From Tubiluchus corallicola (lineage: Eukaryota > Priapulida > Priapulimorpha > Priapulimorphida > Tubiluchidae), in NCBI GenBank assembly GCA_030141605.1, contig JAQGDQ010000326.1, positions 62,001-126,000 of the forward strand: a DNA stretch of 64,000 nt, written 5' to 3'. A program made the translations under genes and the position numbers. Every line of letters starts with the position of its first letter. The first letter of the stretch is position 1. The notes beneath the pieces are model-generated. The model was not told the origin of the DNA and made no database searches. It was given only the letters and a program-made list of their open reading frames with translations. Shown here in pieces: positions 1 through 13,100 of the stretch.

Positions 1-1165
1 AAATCATTTTTTTATTCAATAGAACTTGAAAATGTTTTACAGTAAGTGCTGACTAAAAGACTCGCTTTGGGTTGGAACTGTTTTAACCCAATTAACCGAC
101 TGATTCAATTAGCCAACGGGTGTATGAGTCATCACTCATCACCTTAGCGTGCACTGCAAAGGTCTTAAATGATTTTTAGAAAGGAATTAATGACGAAATC
201 TCTACAAGCAATTATTTGAGAATATTAATTTATATAAGTGTATTAAAAAATGAAAATAAAAAATTGTGCAAATCTGACTATTCCACTGAAAATTACAAAA
301 CTTCGTGTAAGGTGTTTCAATTCTTCACAAAGAAGTTGTTTATGAAATTCTCATACTGCTAAAAACATTAAAAATCTGTAGCTGTGTGCTGCATATGTTC
401 ACGCAAAACACCTAGTCACCTAGTGCTTGAGCTGCAGTTGGTGGTGACTTGTTTCTTTTATGATAAACAGTGGGATCTCCAAAAGTAAACCACTGGGACT
501 GGGCCAGTGATTAAATGTGTAGAAACAACGAGGTTAACTGCAGTGGGCAAGCAGGTGACAGATTCAAAGGAAAACCATTACGCTAAAATAATAGCACATA
601 TGATAAGCATACCTTCTTATAAAAAACCTGTACCTAACACGACTGTTGCTACGTATAATGTAGTGCACAAAACGACGTAAAGATGACATAAAATCAAAAA
701 AAGCTCGTTGGGCACACACAAGTGCCATATTTCAAGGCAAACTAAGATGATCTAAAAGTCATAAAAGCTTATTAGTCACATGAAAGTGTCTTATTGAAGC
801 ATATGAAGCAAAAATATTGAGTCAATTAAAGGGAATTATTTGAGCAAATTACCGACAGTTTTTATATACATTTGAATAGAAGCAGGAATAACCATCATTT
901 TTGAGTCAGTTAAGCAACTGATTCTATTAACCGTGAGTCTAATGAACAGTGCCTACTGTATCATTCTGAAATTTGTAAATATTTCTAGTACACAAACTTT
1001 TTACTATTCTTGATAACCGATACACACCACAAGATTATGCAGCCATCTTAGTTTTGGCATAAGAATAAACAATGCTAAACAATGCTTAATGATCTCAGGA
1101 TTAACGCAACAGTTCTGCACAATATTACACATAAATGTAATAAAACTTAACTTTCCAATACTTAC
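1..1165. other. RB1CC1 intron or downstream sequence; no claw exon found
   Basis: The exon ending at 1166 stops in phase 2 at a good GTAAGT donor, so the transcript must continue leftwards. I read the minus strand of this stretch for an acceptor followed by an open frame resembling the FIP200 claw and found none. Candidate acceptors mostly run into stops within a few codons. One at about 501 opens a frame for about 28 residues to a TAG near 419, but it does not resemble the claw. The stretch also holds a degenerate inverted-repeat element (about 65-958). Confidence 0.5.
65..958. mobile_element. Degenerate pogo-like inverted-repeat element
   Basis: The right end reads (minus strand) CAGTAGGCACTGTTCATTAG and is followed on the plus strand by TA. 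A partly matching left end lies near 65-115 (GGAACTGTT, then GACTGATTCAATTAG). A second copy of the right end, about 78% alike by eye, is at 10915-10970. CAGT ends and TA flanks are typical of Tc1/mariner-pogo elements. The left end is poorly preserved. Confidence 0.35.
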
Positions 1166-4100
1166 GTCAAGAATGAAACTTTATCACCATGAAACATACT
1201 CGCTGATGTACTTGCACTCATAGACAACTCCATCTGTTGTTAGAAAAAATTTTTTGTTACTGGCATAATTAGCAGCACAGAAACCTCAAGTTTGCATCAA
1301 GGAATCATTTAGAATTTTAATCTGCTTATAGTTTTATGAACTTACAATTCTCTTTTGCAACTTGGCTAACTGCTCATCTTTGCTTCTGAGTGACTATAAT
1401 AAACAAAAAGAGACAATAGCAATAACGGCTCATTTATTACAGAAAACAAGTAAAAGCTGTCTCACACCAAGATTACATAAGAATTGTGCCTGAAATATTC
1501 AATGTTTTTCCTTTTATGCTTATATTTGCAATTCAAAGCAATGTGTCGCAATTTTAAACATAAAAATTTGATGATAAAAACTAACTAGGGGAGTAATTAT
1601 CCACAGAGGGGTGTAGTTGTCTTGATGGAGATGATTTATCCGGAAGGAGGTGAAAATTACAGCACATGTTCTATTTTTCTTTAAAATATATTGAATATCT
1701 ATGAAAGACACAGAAAAACAAAACCACAGTCAGGTAGTGTATCTGAACCTTAGATCCTTATACAGACAGAAATCGAAGTTTAATTACTAAGGAACAAAAC
1801 TTTAAATGTGGCCGAGTTATACTGTGTGCGATTATACTTTAATACTCATTTCTTTAAAAATTATAAAAAAATTCCAATTTGCAGGAATAGACCCAAAATC
1901 AGTAGGCACTGATGTTGACTCATACTTTGCCCCTATGTACAAATTAAACATCCCAGATTACTCCACGGCCGATAAAAAGTGGCGATAAAAAAGACAGGCA
2001 GGATCAATACGTAATTCTATCGTTGACCATTTTGCCGATGCAACTATAATTAGATTTCATCTACCTAAACCATCTACTCATGTCATTAATCATTTTTCAT
2101 TTTAATTTGAGGCTTTAAGAGAACAACAAACTCACCTCTTCCAGCTCACAAATCTTTTCTTGTTCATTAAGCACCATTGTTGAGTCACCAATATCACTAA
2201 AAACAAAGATTTTCCAGTATTTAATAGCCTGCAGAGACACACCTGCCTGTCTAACAGTTTCCCTATTTTACGATATCGAATTTAAAACATGCACTCTTAA
2301 TTTCTGAAATTCTGCTAAAGTTAAACTAGCTGTAAATCAAAAATGTACAATTTTCACTATCTTGCAACTTCTATGGCTGCAGTGCTTGAGGCATATACTA
2401 AAGAAATTTGACATTTCAACTTGCCAAACATCTGCTTTGCACTATCCGATTATCACTATCAGATTATAAGTTAAGTTAACCACATATTTTATTCGTTTAT
2501 AATGATCGCATAATCAAGAATGCATAAAAACATGCACAAATCAGTTTTACCCCGCAGTAGAAGTAGATGCTGCAGATGCTGATGGCACTTCTTGTCCTTC
2601 GATCACATCCATCTTTCCAGACATCAACTTCTGTATCAAAGCTAACAAAACAAAATGAAATGATTGGGACCTCCTTATCTACCAATATGAATGCTGGCCA
2701 TGCATTCACATTCATTAGTTATCCCCTCATAAATATATATCCGCAGGATCTTGCTTTGTTATTAAATCTTTGTTTATAAACCACACACAAGGCCAGGCAC
2801 ATTATGAAGGGTATCACTCTAAAATAAGCCACTAAACCGGCAAGGGTGTTCTAGCCACATTCAGACGTACATACATCCTCCAAGTCTGCGAGGTAAACAG
2901 TCACAATATCAAAAGCAGGTAGTCACGAACCAGTCATGGGAAGCACCACATGCGTAACTACTTGGCTACATAGCCATCACTAATATGAATATCCACTTTA
3001 TAAGATTAGAGTATCACAGCAATTCATGGTTTTGTAATGGGAGAACAACACTAGAGTTTAACGTCATGCAGTGTACCTTGATTTTTGTCCTGTTCAGCAA
3101 GTAACTCCGCCTCTCGTTGTTTCAAGCGATTAATGACCAGTTCTTTCTCGGCAGCAACCTTTGCAACAACTTCATTAAACTGCATCTGTATTAAAAGTGA
3201 TTGAGATTAGAAATAAATTTCACCATTCACAATATCGTTAATAATTACAGGCATCTGCATGTATCATATACACTGCAAAGCCCACAATTCATCGGCAATT
3301 ATAATTTAGTCCAAAAGCAAGTTTGAAGAAAAAAATTAGGAGCACTAATAAGATGCAAAGCCTGGCAAAGTATGGTGTAGGCAAACAGTTTGCTTACTAT
3401 TGTTTTTGTTTCAATTCACAAACAATGGAAAAAGCAAGCTGTAGCAGTAATCTGCTGCAAATGGAATGCATATCACACACATTCTACTGCTTTTCATTTG
3501 TACTGCAGTCACAGCAATTAACAACAATCTCACATGTTAATATGGTAAGATGTCAAAAAATACTTTGAATGATAGCAATGCAAAAAAATCATAGACACAT
3601 TCATGGATGTTTTTTAACGTTTATTCTTTCTTACAAAAACAAAAATTTCGAAACCCATTACGAGTTTCCTTATGAGTGTTTATTGAGCAACATGGCATGC
3701 CCTGAAATGGCAGATCGAAGACAAAGACCTAACAAAAACCCAAGTGCCCTCCCCACGACCAGAATCACCACCCCAGAAGGTCATGGAGAGGACACTTTTA
3801 TTACGTTGATGTTTTCAATAATGGATGCTAAACTGTTTAAAATACTTTGAATGACAATAACCTTTGAATGAAGTAAGAACAGACATACGAAACCTTGAAA
3901 AACAAAGTGATGTGATAACTACAAACACTTAGGATGTTCCTAGGTGGAGGGTTAATAAGTATACCTGTCTTTCTGCCATGGTGTTAGATTTTGCCGATAC
4001 AACTGCTTCGTTCTTTTCTTTTTCTAGCTGAGTTTTCAACTTCTCTACATTCTCGTCATGCTCAGCTTTCTGTTCCTCTAAAGCCTCCCGAATAGCATTA

Positions 4101-7100
4101 TCTTTCTCTGCTATGAAGTCTGCCCTGAGATGAGATAGTATAGTGTGAGTCTGCTCACCGTCGTCAAAACTGTCTGGACTTGATCCGAGTTCCGTCTGAC
4201 TGCGGTAAGCCAAGCGTAAACGAGACCTGGTATTTTCCAGCTCAGAACGAAAGTTTTCGCGTAATCTCTCTTTTTGCTCCTCTAGAGCTGTACGTTTTTC
4301 CTCTTCCAATTTTGTTTGCTGTTCCTTTAAAGCCTGGGCTTGTTTCACTTCATGTATCCCTCGCAACTGTTCAAGATTTTCACTATGGAGTGTTTGTAGT
4401 TCGTCTCTTACTTTACTAACTGTTTCCTCTCCCTCAGTCTGCAGATTTCTCTTCTGTTCTTCCAATTCTTCTAAATGATTCTTCTGCAGGGTCTCCTTCA
4501 CTTCCTTTCGCACCTCATCTTCTCGAAACTTATAATCGGTTTCAAGAATTTTCCTCAAGCGGTCTTTTTCCTCTTGAAATTGTTCGTGGTACGTACCATT
4601 CATTTGCTCTTTCTCCATAGCCATGTTAATTAGTTGCTTTTGCAGCTCGGATATAGTGTGATTCAAGTCATTAATCTCATCTTCTTTATCACTCAGGGTT
4701 TTGCTATATTCACTCCTTAGACTGTCCAGTTCAAGCTCATGTTCTATTAATATCTCCTTCACATACTGCTCTTTCTGATCTTTAAAATCTTTCTCCAGTT
4801 CCATTTTTTCATTTTCGTATTCTTCCCTTAAAGACTCCATCTTTTCAGTTAGCTCAACTATCTTTTGATGTAGATTGTCCACCTCTTTTTGACTATCGTA
4901 CAAAGCGGTCGATGCCACCTCGACTTTATGCTCAAGCTGTGCAACGACTTCTTCATGCTCAGCAGTCAACTTATTCATAGCAGTAGCAAGTGCGGCCGCT
5001 TTCACTTGCTCACTGTACTCGTCAAACTTTCCCAGGAAATTTTTTACTGCATCTGATTCATTTTGCATAGCAACGGCGGCTTCCTGTTTGATTTCAACAA
5101 CGAAATTTCTAAGTGAGTAAAGCTCGGCTTTTAATTTCACTGTATTTTCTACTTCCATACCTAATAATTTATCAAGTTTTGATTGAGAATTAGATAACTG
5201 ATTTTGACATAAGGACAGTTTTTCGTGTGTAGCATACAACTCTTGATCTTTCTCGAGCATTTGTCTTTGTAACTCATTAAGTACCTCATGGTACTTATTC
5301 TGAGGTTTAGCAACCGGTTGTCCATTGCTGTCCGTATACGAAGACGGCATTGACTCATCCATATAGAAATCAGCTGTTACAAATTCTGGGGAGGTATCAA
5401 TAGGCAAAGGGCAAATATCGGATGATGGAGAAGCATCTTGGTTGGACTGGCTGCAAGGAGTAGGAGAAGTGACTAGATTAGTTGCATTATCACTAGCTTC
5501 AACTTTTGAGCTAACGTCTGTCTCTTTTTCAGACATCACTATTTCTATGTCTAGATCGTCGACAATCGGCACAACGCTACTTGTTGTAAGAGTAATCAGT
5601 TCTTCGCCGTCCGCATCAACTTTATTATCTTTCTCACTGGCAGATGGAGTTGCCAAACTCTGCGAATCAGACAAGTGAAAGTTCACGCTAGCAGATGCTT
5701 CTATTGTTTCCCTTTTAAGTTCGTGTGCAGCAACATCCGACTCTAACCTTTGCACAGGCATGTCATCATTTATTGGCAAAGAATTCATAGCACGCGAACA
5801 CAAAGTTACTAGCGAATCAACCCTGTTTTGCTTTTCGTAATTTTGCCTTACATCGTGCGGTATAATGGGTTCAGAATTTGCAAGTCGGCTTGGACTCAAT
5901 TTCTCCTGCTGTTTCATCCGCATCAGAGCACCATCTGAATTTGTCGTTGTCTTGCTAAGAGTCTGGCAGAGAGTTGTCGAACTTGGACCTAGCACTTGTC
6001 TTGATGACAGCTTCATTGCTACGGTCTCTACGTCTGGGACACTGTAAAAAACAGTCTTCACTCAGATTTAATTATATGATATACTAATTATTATTCTACT
6101 GATTATATGTTAATGTAGTTGAGAAGGTGCAAATAACTTAATAATATGATATTGTGCATACAATTTTAGCTACACAGAATGATAAAATTTACTAGATAAT
6201 TATGATAATTATTGAGTATATATACTTGATGCTGAAACAGAAGTTAAAGGTACAGCAATGGCATTGATCGTATTATTTATTTAACTATAAAATTGAACAA
6301 AACTCGAGAAATATGGTGAATGGCAATAAAAAAAGTTGATTTACCTCAAAATATCAGCAAGCTCAGGTACTCGCTCACGTAAGCTTTCAATGTCTTCTCT
6401 ATTAACACAAGGTAGCTTGTCATCAAATGGACCAGGTGCTTCCATCTAAAAATTAAAATTGGATTACTATCGTCTACTGTATCTCTGCAGTCATAAACTT
6501 GCTTTCAACATAAGTTTGTCAGCAACATATTAAACTCTATATTGGTCACTTTAATAATAATTCCTGGCATACAGTACACACAGCACTGCCAAGAAATTTT
6601 CCAAAATAAACAAACAACAAACAATTAAGATTCTGAATTGAATAATTTTGGAGATCACCCGTAACATTAACCAACAAAAGCACGTATTTGTGAGCAAAGT
6701 CATGCAGAAATGAGGACTAAAATAAATCTTTAGATTGTTTGAAGACCTACGATGTAACAAACGTAATCGTGCAATTTATTTTGAATGTTTCAGCTGTCCT
6801 AGCAGCCACCTGTGGCTAATTTTACTTACAGAGAACAAAAGAGAAAGGAAATAATTAGAAAACAAAGTTATGAACCACGTAACCAAACAAAAACTGTTAG
6901 AGCAGTCAGAACAATCTAAATAATTACATTGTTATGTTTGTCACATTGCTGGTGTTCTAGTTTGTATGTAACATTACTGCATTTATTCAACAGTATTATT
7001 AGTGACACAGAAAGTCATATAGAATGGGAGAAGGGATCAGTTATTTCTGAAATATTATATTTTAAAAAATGAGTGATGATTAAACTTTGTTGTAACTGGA

Positions 7101-10100
7101 GGAGAGCTTACTGCAAATGGTGGTGGATAGCTGTCCAGACCCGGAAATAATGCAAGCAGGAAGTGACCCAGCATTCTGCCGTTAAACTCTTCACGTTGTA
7201 CCATTTCTTCACTGTGTGCTTCCCTTGATGATTCAGCCAGTCTGCTTGACCACTGTAACCGAGAAGCAATTTATGTTATAGCCTCAATGTTTCAATGGTT
7301 AGAAATGCAAACTTATACAAAATTAAAAAATGTGGAGATTCAAAATGAAAACAACACTAAAACTGCACTACATACTAATATGAGTCTGTTTCAGCAGGAA
7401 AACATCTTACAGTATCGTGTTGCTGATCAGGGGTTCATTTGATTTGTGAAAAAAAATCAGCTAATTTTATATGAAAAACTGCTGTAGGGATTTTTGCAAG
7501 TACTAGCCATGTACTGTCAAGACATGTGTCCAAATAAAAGCTTCTTACTCGGAGGAACTCGTCGGAGAACTGACGCCTTCGCACAACCTCAACAAGAGCT
7601 GTGGCGTAAATCTGAGGAGTACTGTACACTTGTTTCATAACTTCTAGGTGGCGGCGTAGTCGTTTCAAACTCTCATGGTAAATAATTAGTTTACTGTCAG
7701 CATCACACATACTTTTCTCAACATACATAATCCACCTGAAAAATAACAAAACTTTTGTGATCGACTTCGCAGCAAAAATAATTTGAAATTTGTGCATCTC
7801 AGTTAAACAAGGCCAAAATGAGCTAAAATTACAAAGTATTAAGTTATTTTAATCCCGAGTCACTTACAACATTGTTCCTCACACATTTTTATGTGTTGTG
7901 CTTATATCATGCCTTCTACTATGATATGTGCAGAAAATAATATTAAACATTTTAAAGTACTATTGTGCATGTCACTCTGCACTTACCTCAAAACTACATA
8001 CATCAGTGAGATGGCAAATTCTTTTGTAATTCATAAACATAACAAAACTGATGTAAATTTTACAGCATAATTTTTAGGATAAGGACTGACATACTGACTT
8101 AATGACCACTGGTTTTTAACTGATGTCTTATTATTTGTATCCTGTATATATTTTTATTTTACTTTACATTTGTTTGTACATATTTTTATATATTTAGTAA
8201 AGCATGCCACTAGTATTTCTTAGTATCATTAACACAACTCTTTAATATGCTTTAAATGTAAATAAACAAAATAAAAGTTGTCAGCTTAAAGTTAACCGAT
8301 GCATTATAAGCAAATCTTAAGCCAAACTAACTAGTGGTCAAAACTGAAATAATTTCAGATCCCCTTCACAGAATGCTGAAGATGGAAATTTTTCTGCAGT
8401 GCACAAGTAAACAAACAGAGTGTGATTTGTACCAGATTTCAAGTAATATTGTCCAAGTTCACACTCAGTGCTAAAAAGATCAAAATCGAGCAAACCTAAG
8501 CCTGTGGTGTAAGTTGACTGATAACTCTTCTTTGGCAAGTGTGCAGCGACGTCGTATGTCACGCAGATGTTGGTGACTTTTCAACATCACCTGCAGCTGT
8601 TTCCGGTGACTATTGCACAAATCCGGCAATATGGATTTATCCCTGATTGCACCAGCTCGTTCTTGATTTTTTACAAATGACTGAAATAAATTAACTCATA
8701 CATTCATTAATTCATTAAACTAGTCTAAAATGTGAAGTGTTACTCACCAATTGAGTTTTCTCTGCCTAGCTGCTTGGACATGTTATTTAGAACACCACTT
8801 ACTGTTTTTCGTAAAAATTTGGGACATAGATTCACTCTACTTGTGACATCACAATTTTAAAAACTGATAAAAACTTATTATGCAAAGAATAACAACAACA
8901 GCAACATTACTACAGCAAAACAAATCTCCTTATAGAGTCATTTTGCAAACGAGTAATCCCCACATTTTAGCTGTCTTTCCCGAATTATTATCTTCCAGTC
9001 ACAGAGAAACTTATATTTCATCCCCTTAGTCTTGTACTGCAATTAGAATGCAGCTGCATTTCATACTTGGCTACCCTTGTGGCTTCATTATACATCACAT
9101 TACATATTTTTAGGAGCTGAAATCTTGCTCTGCATGTACACTGTGTACATGACCAAATACACAGTCCAGAATTTAGTGCAAATTTACAATGCTTCTTGAT
9201 CTTCTTGCATAAACGTTTTGCAATATTCCTGCAAATGTGCCAATGTAGTGCAAGCCCACGTCTCATAATAAAATAATTTTTGACATCTAGCTCAAAGTAC
9301 ATATGCCCTTAGAAATAGGCAGATCTTTGCATTTATAAAAAATATTAGCATAACAATCATAACATTTACATGTTGTTGGCATGTCTACCTGAGCTAATTC
9401 AGCTTGTTCTTGGACGATTTTCCTTGCATCTTGCATGAGCTGTTCAAGACCAAATAATCGGTCACCAAGTCCTTTCACTTCTTTCATACTAGGTGTATCG
9501 GCTAGTTCCAGAACCTTGCTTATTTCTTCCTCGCCGCTTTCAAGAACTTCTTCGTTGAACTATAAGACAAAGAAAAATGATAATGAAAGAAAATTCATGA
9601 AGACTCATTTAGTTTGTTTATGTAAAGTATACTTTATTACCTAAATTATGCTTTAGTAAAGCTGTATTAATGAAGACATAATGGTATGGAGAATAATGAC
9701 TGCAAAAACGTTAAATAATGAGGTTTTAAGAGAAAACTGTTACAGACGTCAAAGAAAAAGATCAGCAAAAATGTTTCTGTAAAGTGATATTTAGTTTCAT
9801 GAAATCACATGACAGTGACAGCCAAGAACTTGTTTGTAATATTTATTTTTGTTACATTTCATGCATATTTTTATAAATGTTTTTTTTCTGCTTTTTATCT
9901 TAAGTATTTTTTTTTGGTTTTTATTTTGCATATNNNNNNNNNNNNNNNNNNNNNNNNNNNNNNNNNNNNNNNNNNNNNNNNNNNNNNNNNNNNNNNNNNN
10001 NNNNNNNNNNNNNNNNNNNNNNNNNNNNNNNNNNNNNNNNNNNNNNNNNNNNNNNNNNNNNNNNNNNNNNNNNNNNNNNNNNNNNNNNNNNNNNNNNNNN

Positions 10101-13100
10101 NNNNNNNNNNNNNNNNNNNNNNNNNNNNNNNNNNNNNNNNNNNNNNNNNNNNNNNNNNNNNNNNNNNNNNNNNNNNNNNNNNNNNNNNNNNNNNNNNNNN
10201 NNNNNNNNNNNNNNTTATTTTGATTGTTAATTTGCATATTTGTTTTGATTTTTATCATGAGCATTTGCTTTGGTTTTTATGTTGCATATTTGTTTCGAGT
10301 CTTGTCTTGCAAATTTGTTTTGATTTTTATCTTATGTATTTGTTGTGATTCTTATTTGTGTATTATACGCTTGCACTCCAGGAAGCAGACAGCTTTTCAA
10401 TTTTAATGATACTTATCACACTTATAATAAAGCTCATGAAAGTACTGAATTTCCACTGGGAATGTTTGCTACATTATTTATTAATTTGTAATTGTTGCTA
10501 AATGAACTCAACAAGAAGTGTACTAGAACTGTATCATGAATACATAATTCTATTTGTTTTATGGTATGCTTAGTTACTAAAATGGCTACGGCAAAAAGTT
10601 GTAAACACACTAAAAATAAATGGCATATTATTTTTTGCTACAGTGATCAACATACAATCAGGTGTTTTGAGTTGCTATTTTTAATTCAAATTCCTGTTGT
10701 AAAAATATTTGAACAACTTTGCATAGTTCTGTATTTTTGTTTTTTCAGCTTATGAATAATTTATTTTTTCTTGCTTTCACGGTTATCGGAAAAATTGGAC
10801 AAAACCTGGACCGTTAAAAATCCCACATACTACGGACACAGTTCGCTGACTGCTAGTTGGCAGGCCGTTACTTTGTTTACATCATTACATCAGTGTAGGA
10901 GCTAGACATTTTTGAGACAATTAGGCAACTGATTCTACATTACCGCGAATGTAATACACGGTGCCTACTATATTAGCTTTTAGCAACAGTAAACATGCAA
11001 AACCGGCAAATTCGGACCGACGTCTCGCTGCTTTTGTCCGGCAAACAGAGATATGAGTGCACTTATTTGCGGTATACCCAGCTTCAGTATTCTGTAAGCT
11101 GGGATTCAACATGCGTTAGCAGAACCTATTGATGTAGGTGATTGTGGCAAGACTGGAATCTGGATCATCATCAACAATAATCTACGAGATGGCACACTTA
11201 ACTTCCTCAGGACCACACCACTCAAAATGGGTATTATTAGACTTATGACTTCTGATATTGCATGAGCAAAGATATAACTAAATGATTATAAATTAGGTAA
11301 TGTTTGATTCAAGAGAATCTCAGTACCCAATCATGCTATTTGTTTAAACATTTATAAGTGACTTAAATGGGTAAAATTAAGAATTGCACAAACTCTTCAC
11401 CCACACCAATTTAGCTTATTGAATAGCTTACTCTGGTTTACACTTGTGCGATCGTATACACTATTTTATTGATTGCCTGTTTTGCTACAGCCCAAGAGAA
11501 CTGTCTGCTGTACAGAATTCTACTACTATTCCAGGAAAAACAAACTGCAGCCATGGACAAATTAAGGTCGTTTCACCTTTTAATAAGAATTTTTCTTTAG
11601 AAATAGAGTAGACGTTGAGGCCAAAATCTAGTGAAGTGTTGCGTCTGGATATTTGAAACTTTCTGTATTAGTTGATCTCACACAAGTGATCATTGTTATA
11701 GTGCAAACACTGCAATTACTGAAAGCTTTTTTTGCCATTTTTTTCGTCAAAAATGGATTGTCAATTCATCTAAGGCAAACAAATGCATCACATATATAAC
11801 TTTGCATGAAAATCCATTGTGTGACGAGTAAAAATCTGCAAAAATTATTAAATATAATGTAATCATTGCTTAGTGAGAGCAGTTTTTCATTAATCCATGC
11901 AAAATGCAGCTAACTCTTACGGAGGTAAACTGCAGACGCGTGTTAGCCATGTTCCTAGACAAAAATTTTCTCCTGCTCTAACAAAAGAGGCTGTACTGCC
12001 TTGGCAAAAAATTACCTGTTCCAGTCCTTTCCTACAATGTTCTGCAATTTGGTCAAGAGATTGCTGGCTACCCTGAAAATAAAAACAACTGTGAAATCAC
12101 TACACAAAAAATTAAGATTAATATAACAAAAATGTTTGCTTTCAGCGGACGCATTGTACACTGCAAGTCTCGACTCTTGAAAGTTATTAGTTGCACAACA
12201 GTCATTTTTTCAGAGCAAATTTAATGCATCAACTAGGAACAGCACAGGTATAACAGTATATTATATATAATACCTTGGCACTAATCCATTCTAAAAGGCT
12301 AGGCAGTTGTTCTTTATCTGAGCACACCCCACTGTCCACTATATGCTCACCAGCATTCTCCAAAAGGCATGAAAGCAAAGGAATTTTGCTAAGTAGCAAT
12401 AAGCTGTCTGAAAAACTAGAAAGAAAAATAAAACATCTACATTAGAATGCATCTTTGCTTTTTATTTGACGAAAGTGATATTATCCAAAGAAAAAATAAC
12501 AGCATGACTGACTCTCTTTAAGATGCTAAGATCTGTGTTTAATCACAATGAATTGCCAAATAATTTTTGCATTATAACCATGCAATTCAAATCTTGAATA
12601 AACATAGGCATCCACACTAAAGTGCACATCTCATAGGTGTGTGTAGTACACTCTGCCCAGGGAAAAAACACATGACTTAAATTAATTTTAAATTTTCAAG
12701 GGTTCTCTTAAGCAGTAAGACTTTTTTCCATTTTGCACATTTCTCATCGACATTTCTAGTTAAAATGGCTTTCTCCTTGATTGGAAGTGGTGCTGACAAG
12801 CCACTAGCATAAGCTATTTAGTTTTTTGCTGGCTTACTGCTGTGTTTACTTGTCTTGAGAGTGGATTTCTTGTATTTTAAAGTTCTGCCTGCCATATGTC
12901 TATAATTGACATAAAGGGCATATGATGACGATGATTCTAGAAAAGCGTAGCAATAGAAGTGGTGCTAACAAACCACTGGCACAACAGTATCTAGTTTTTT
13001 TGATGGATTACTGTTGTGTTTATCTGTTTTGAGAGTGGAATTTCTTTATTTTAGACAATGTCTACAATAAAACGTAATGGGTATGTATCCTGTTAACCTA

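Noticed and set aside
413-520. Possible terminal coding exon for RB1CC1 on the minus strand
   Set aside because: A frame is open from a possible acceptor to a TAG, but neither phase gives residues resembling the FIP200 claw and the acceptor is poor.
9797-10348. Long open frames across 9.8-10.3 kb
   Set aside because: They run through the N gap and an AT-rich minisatellite.
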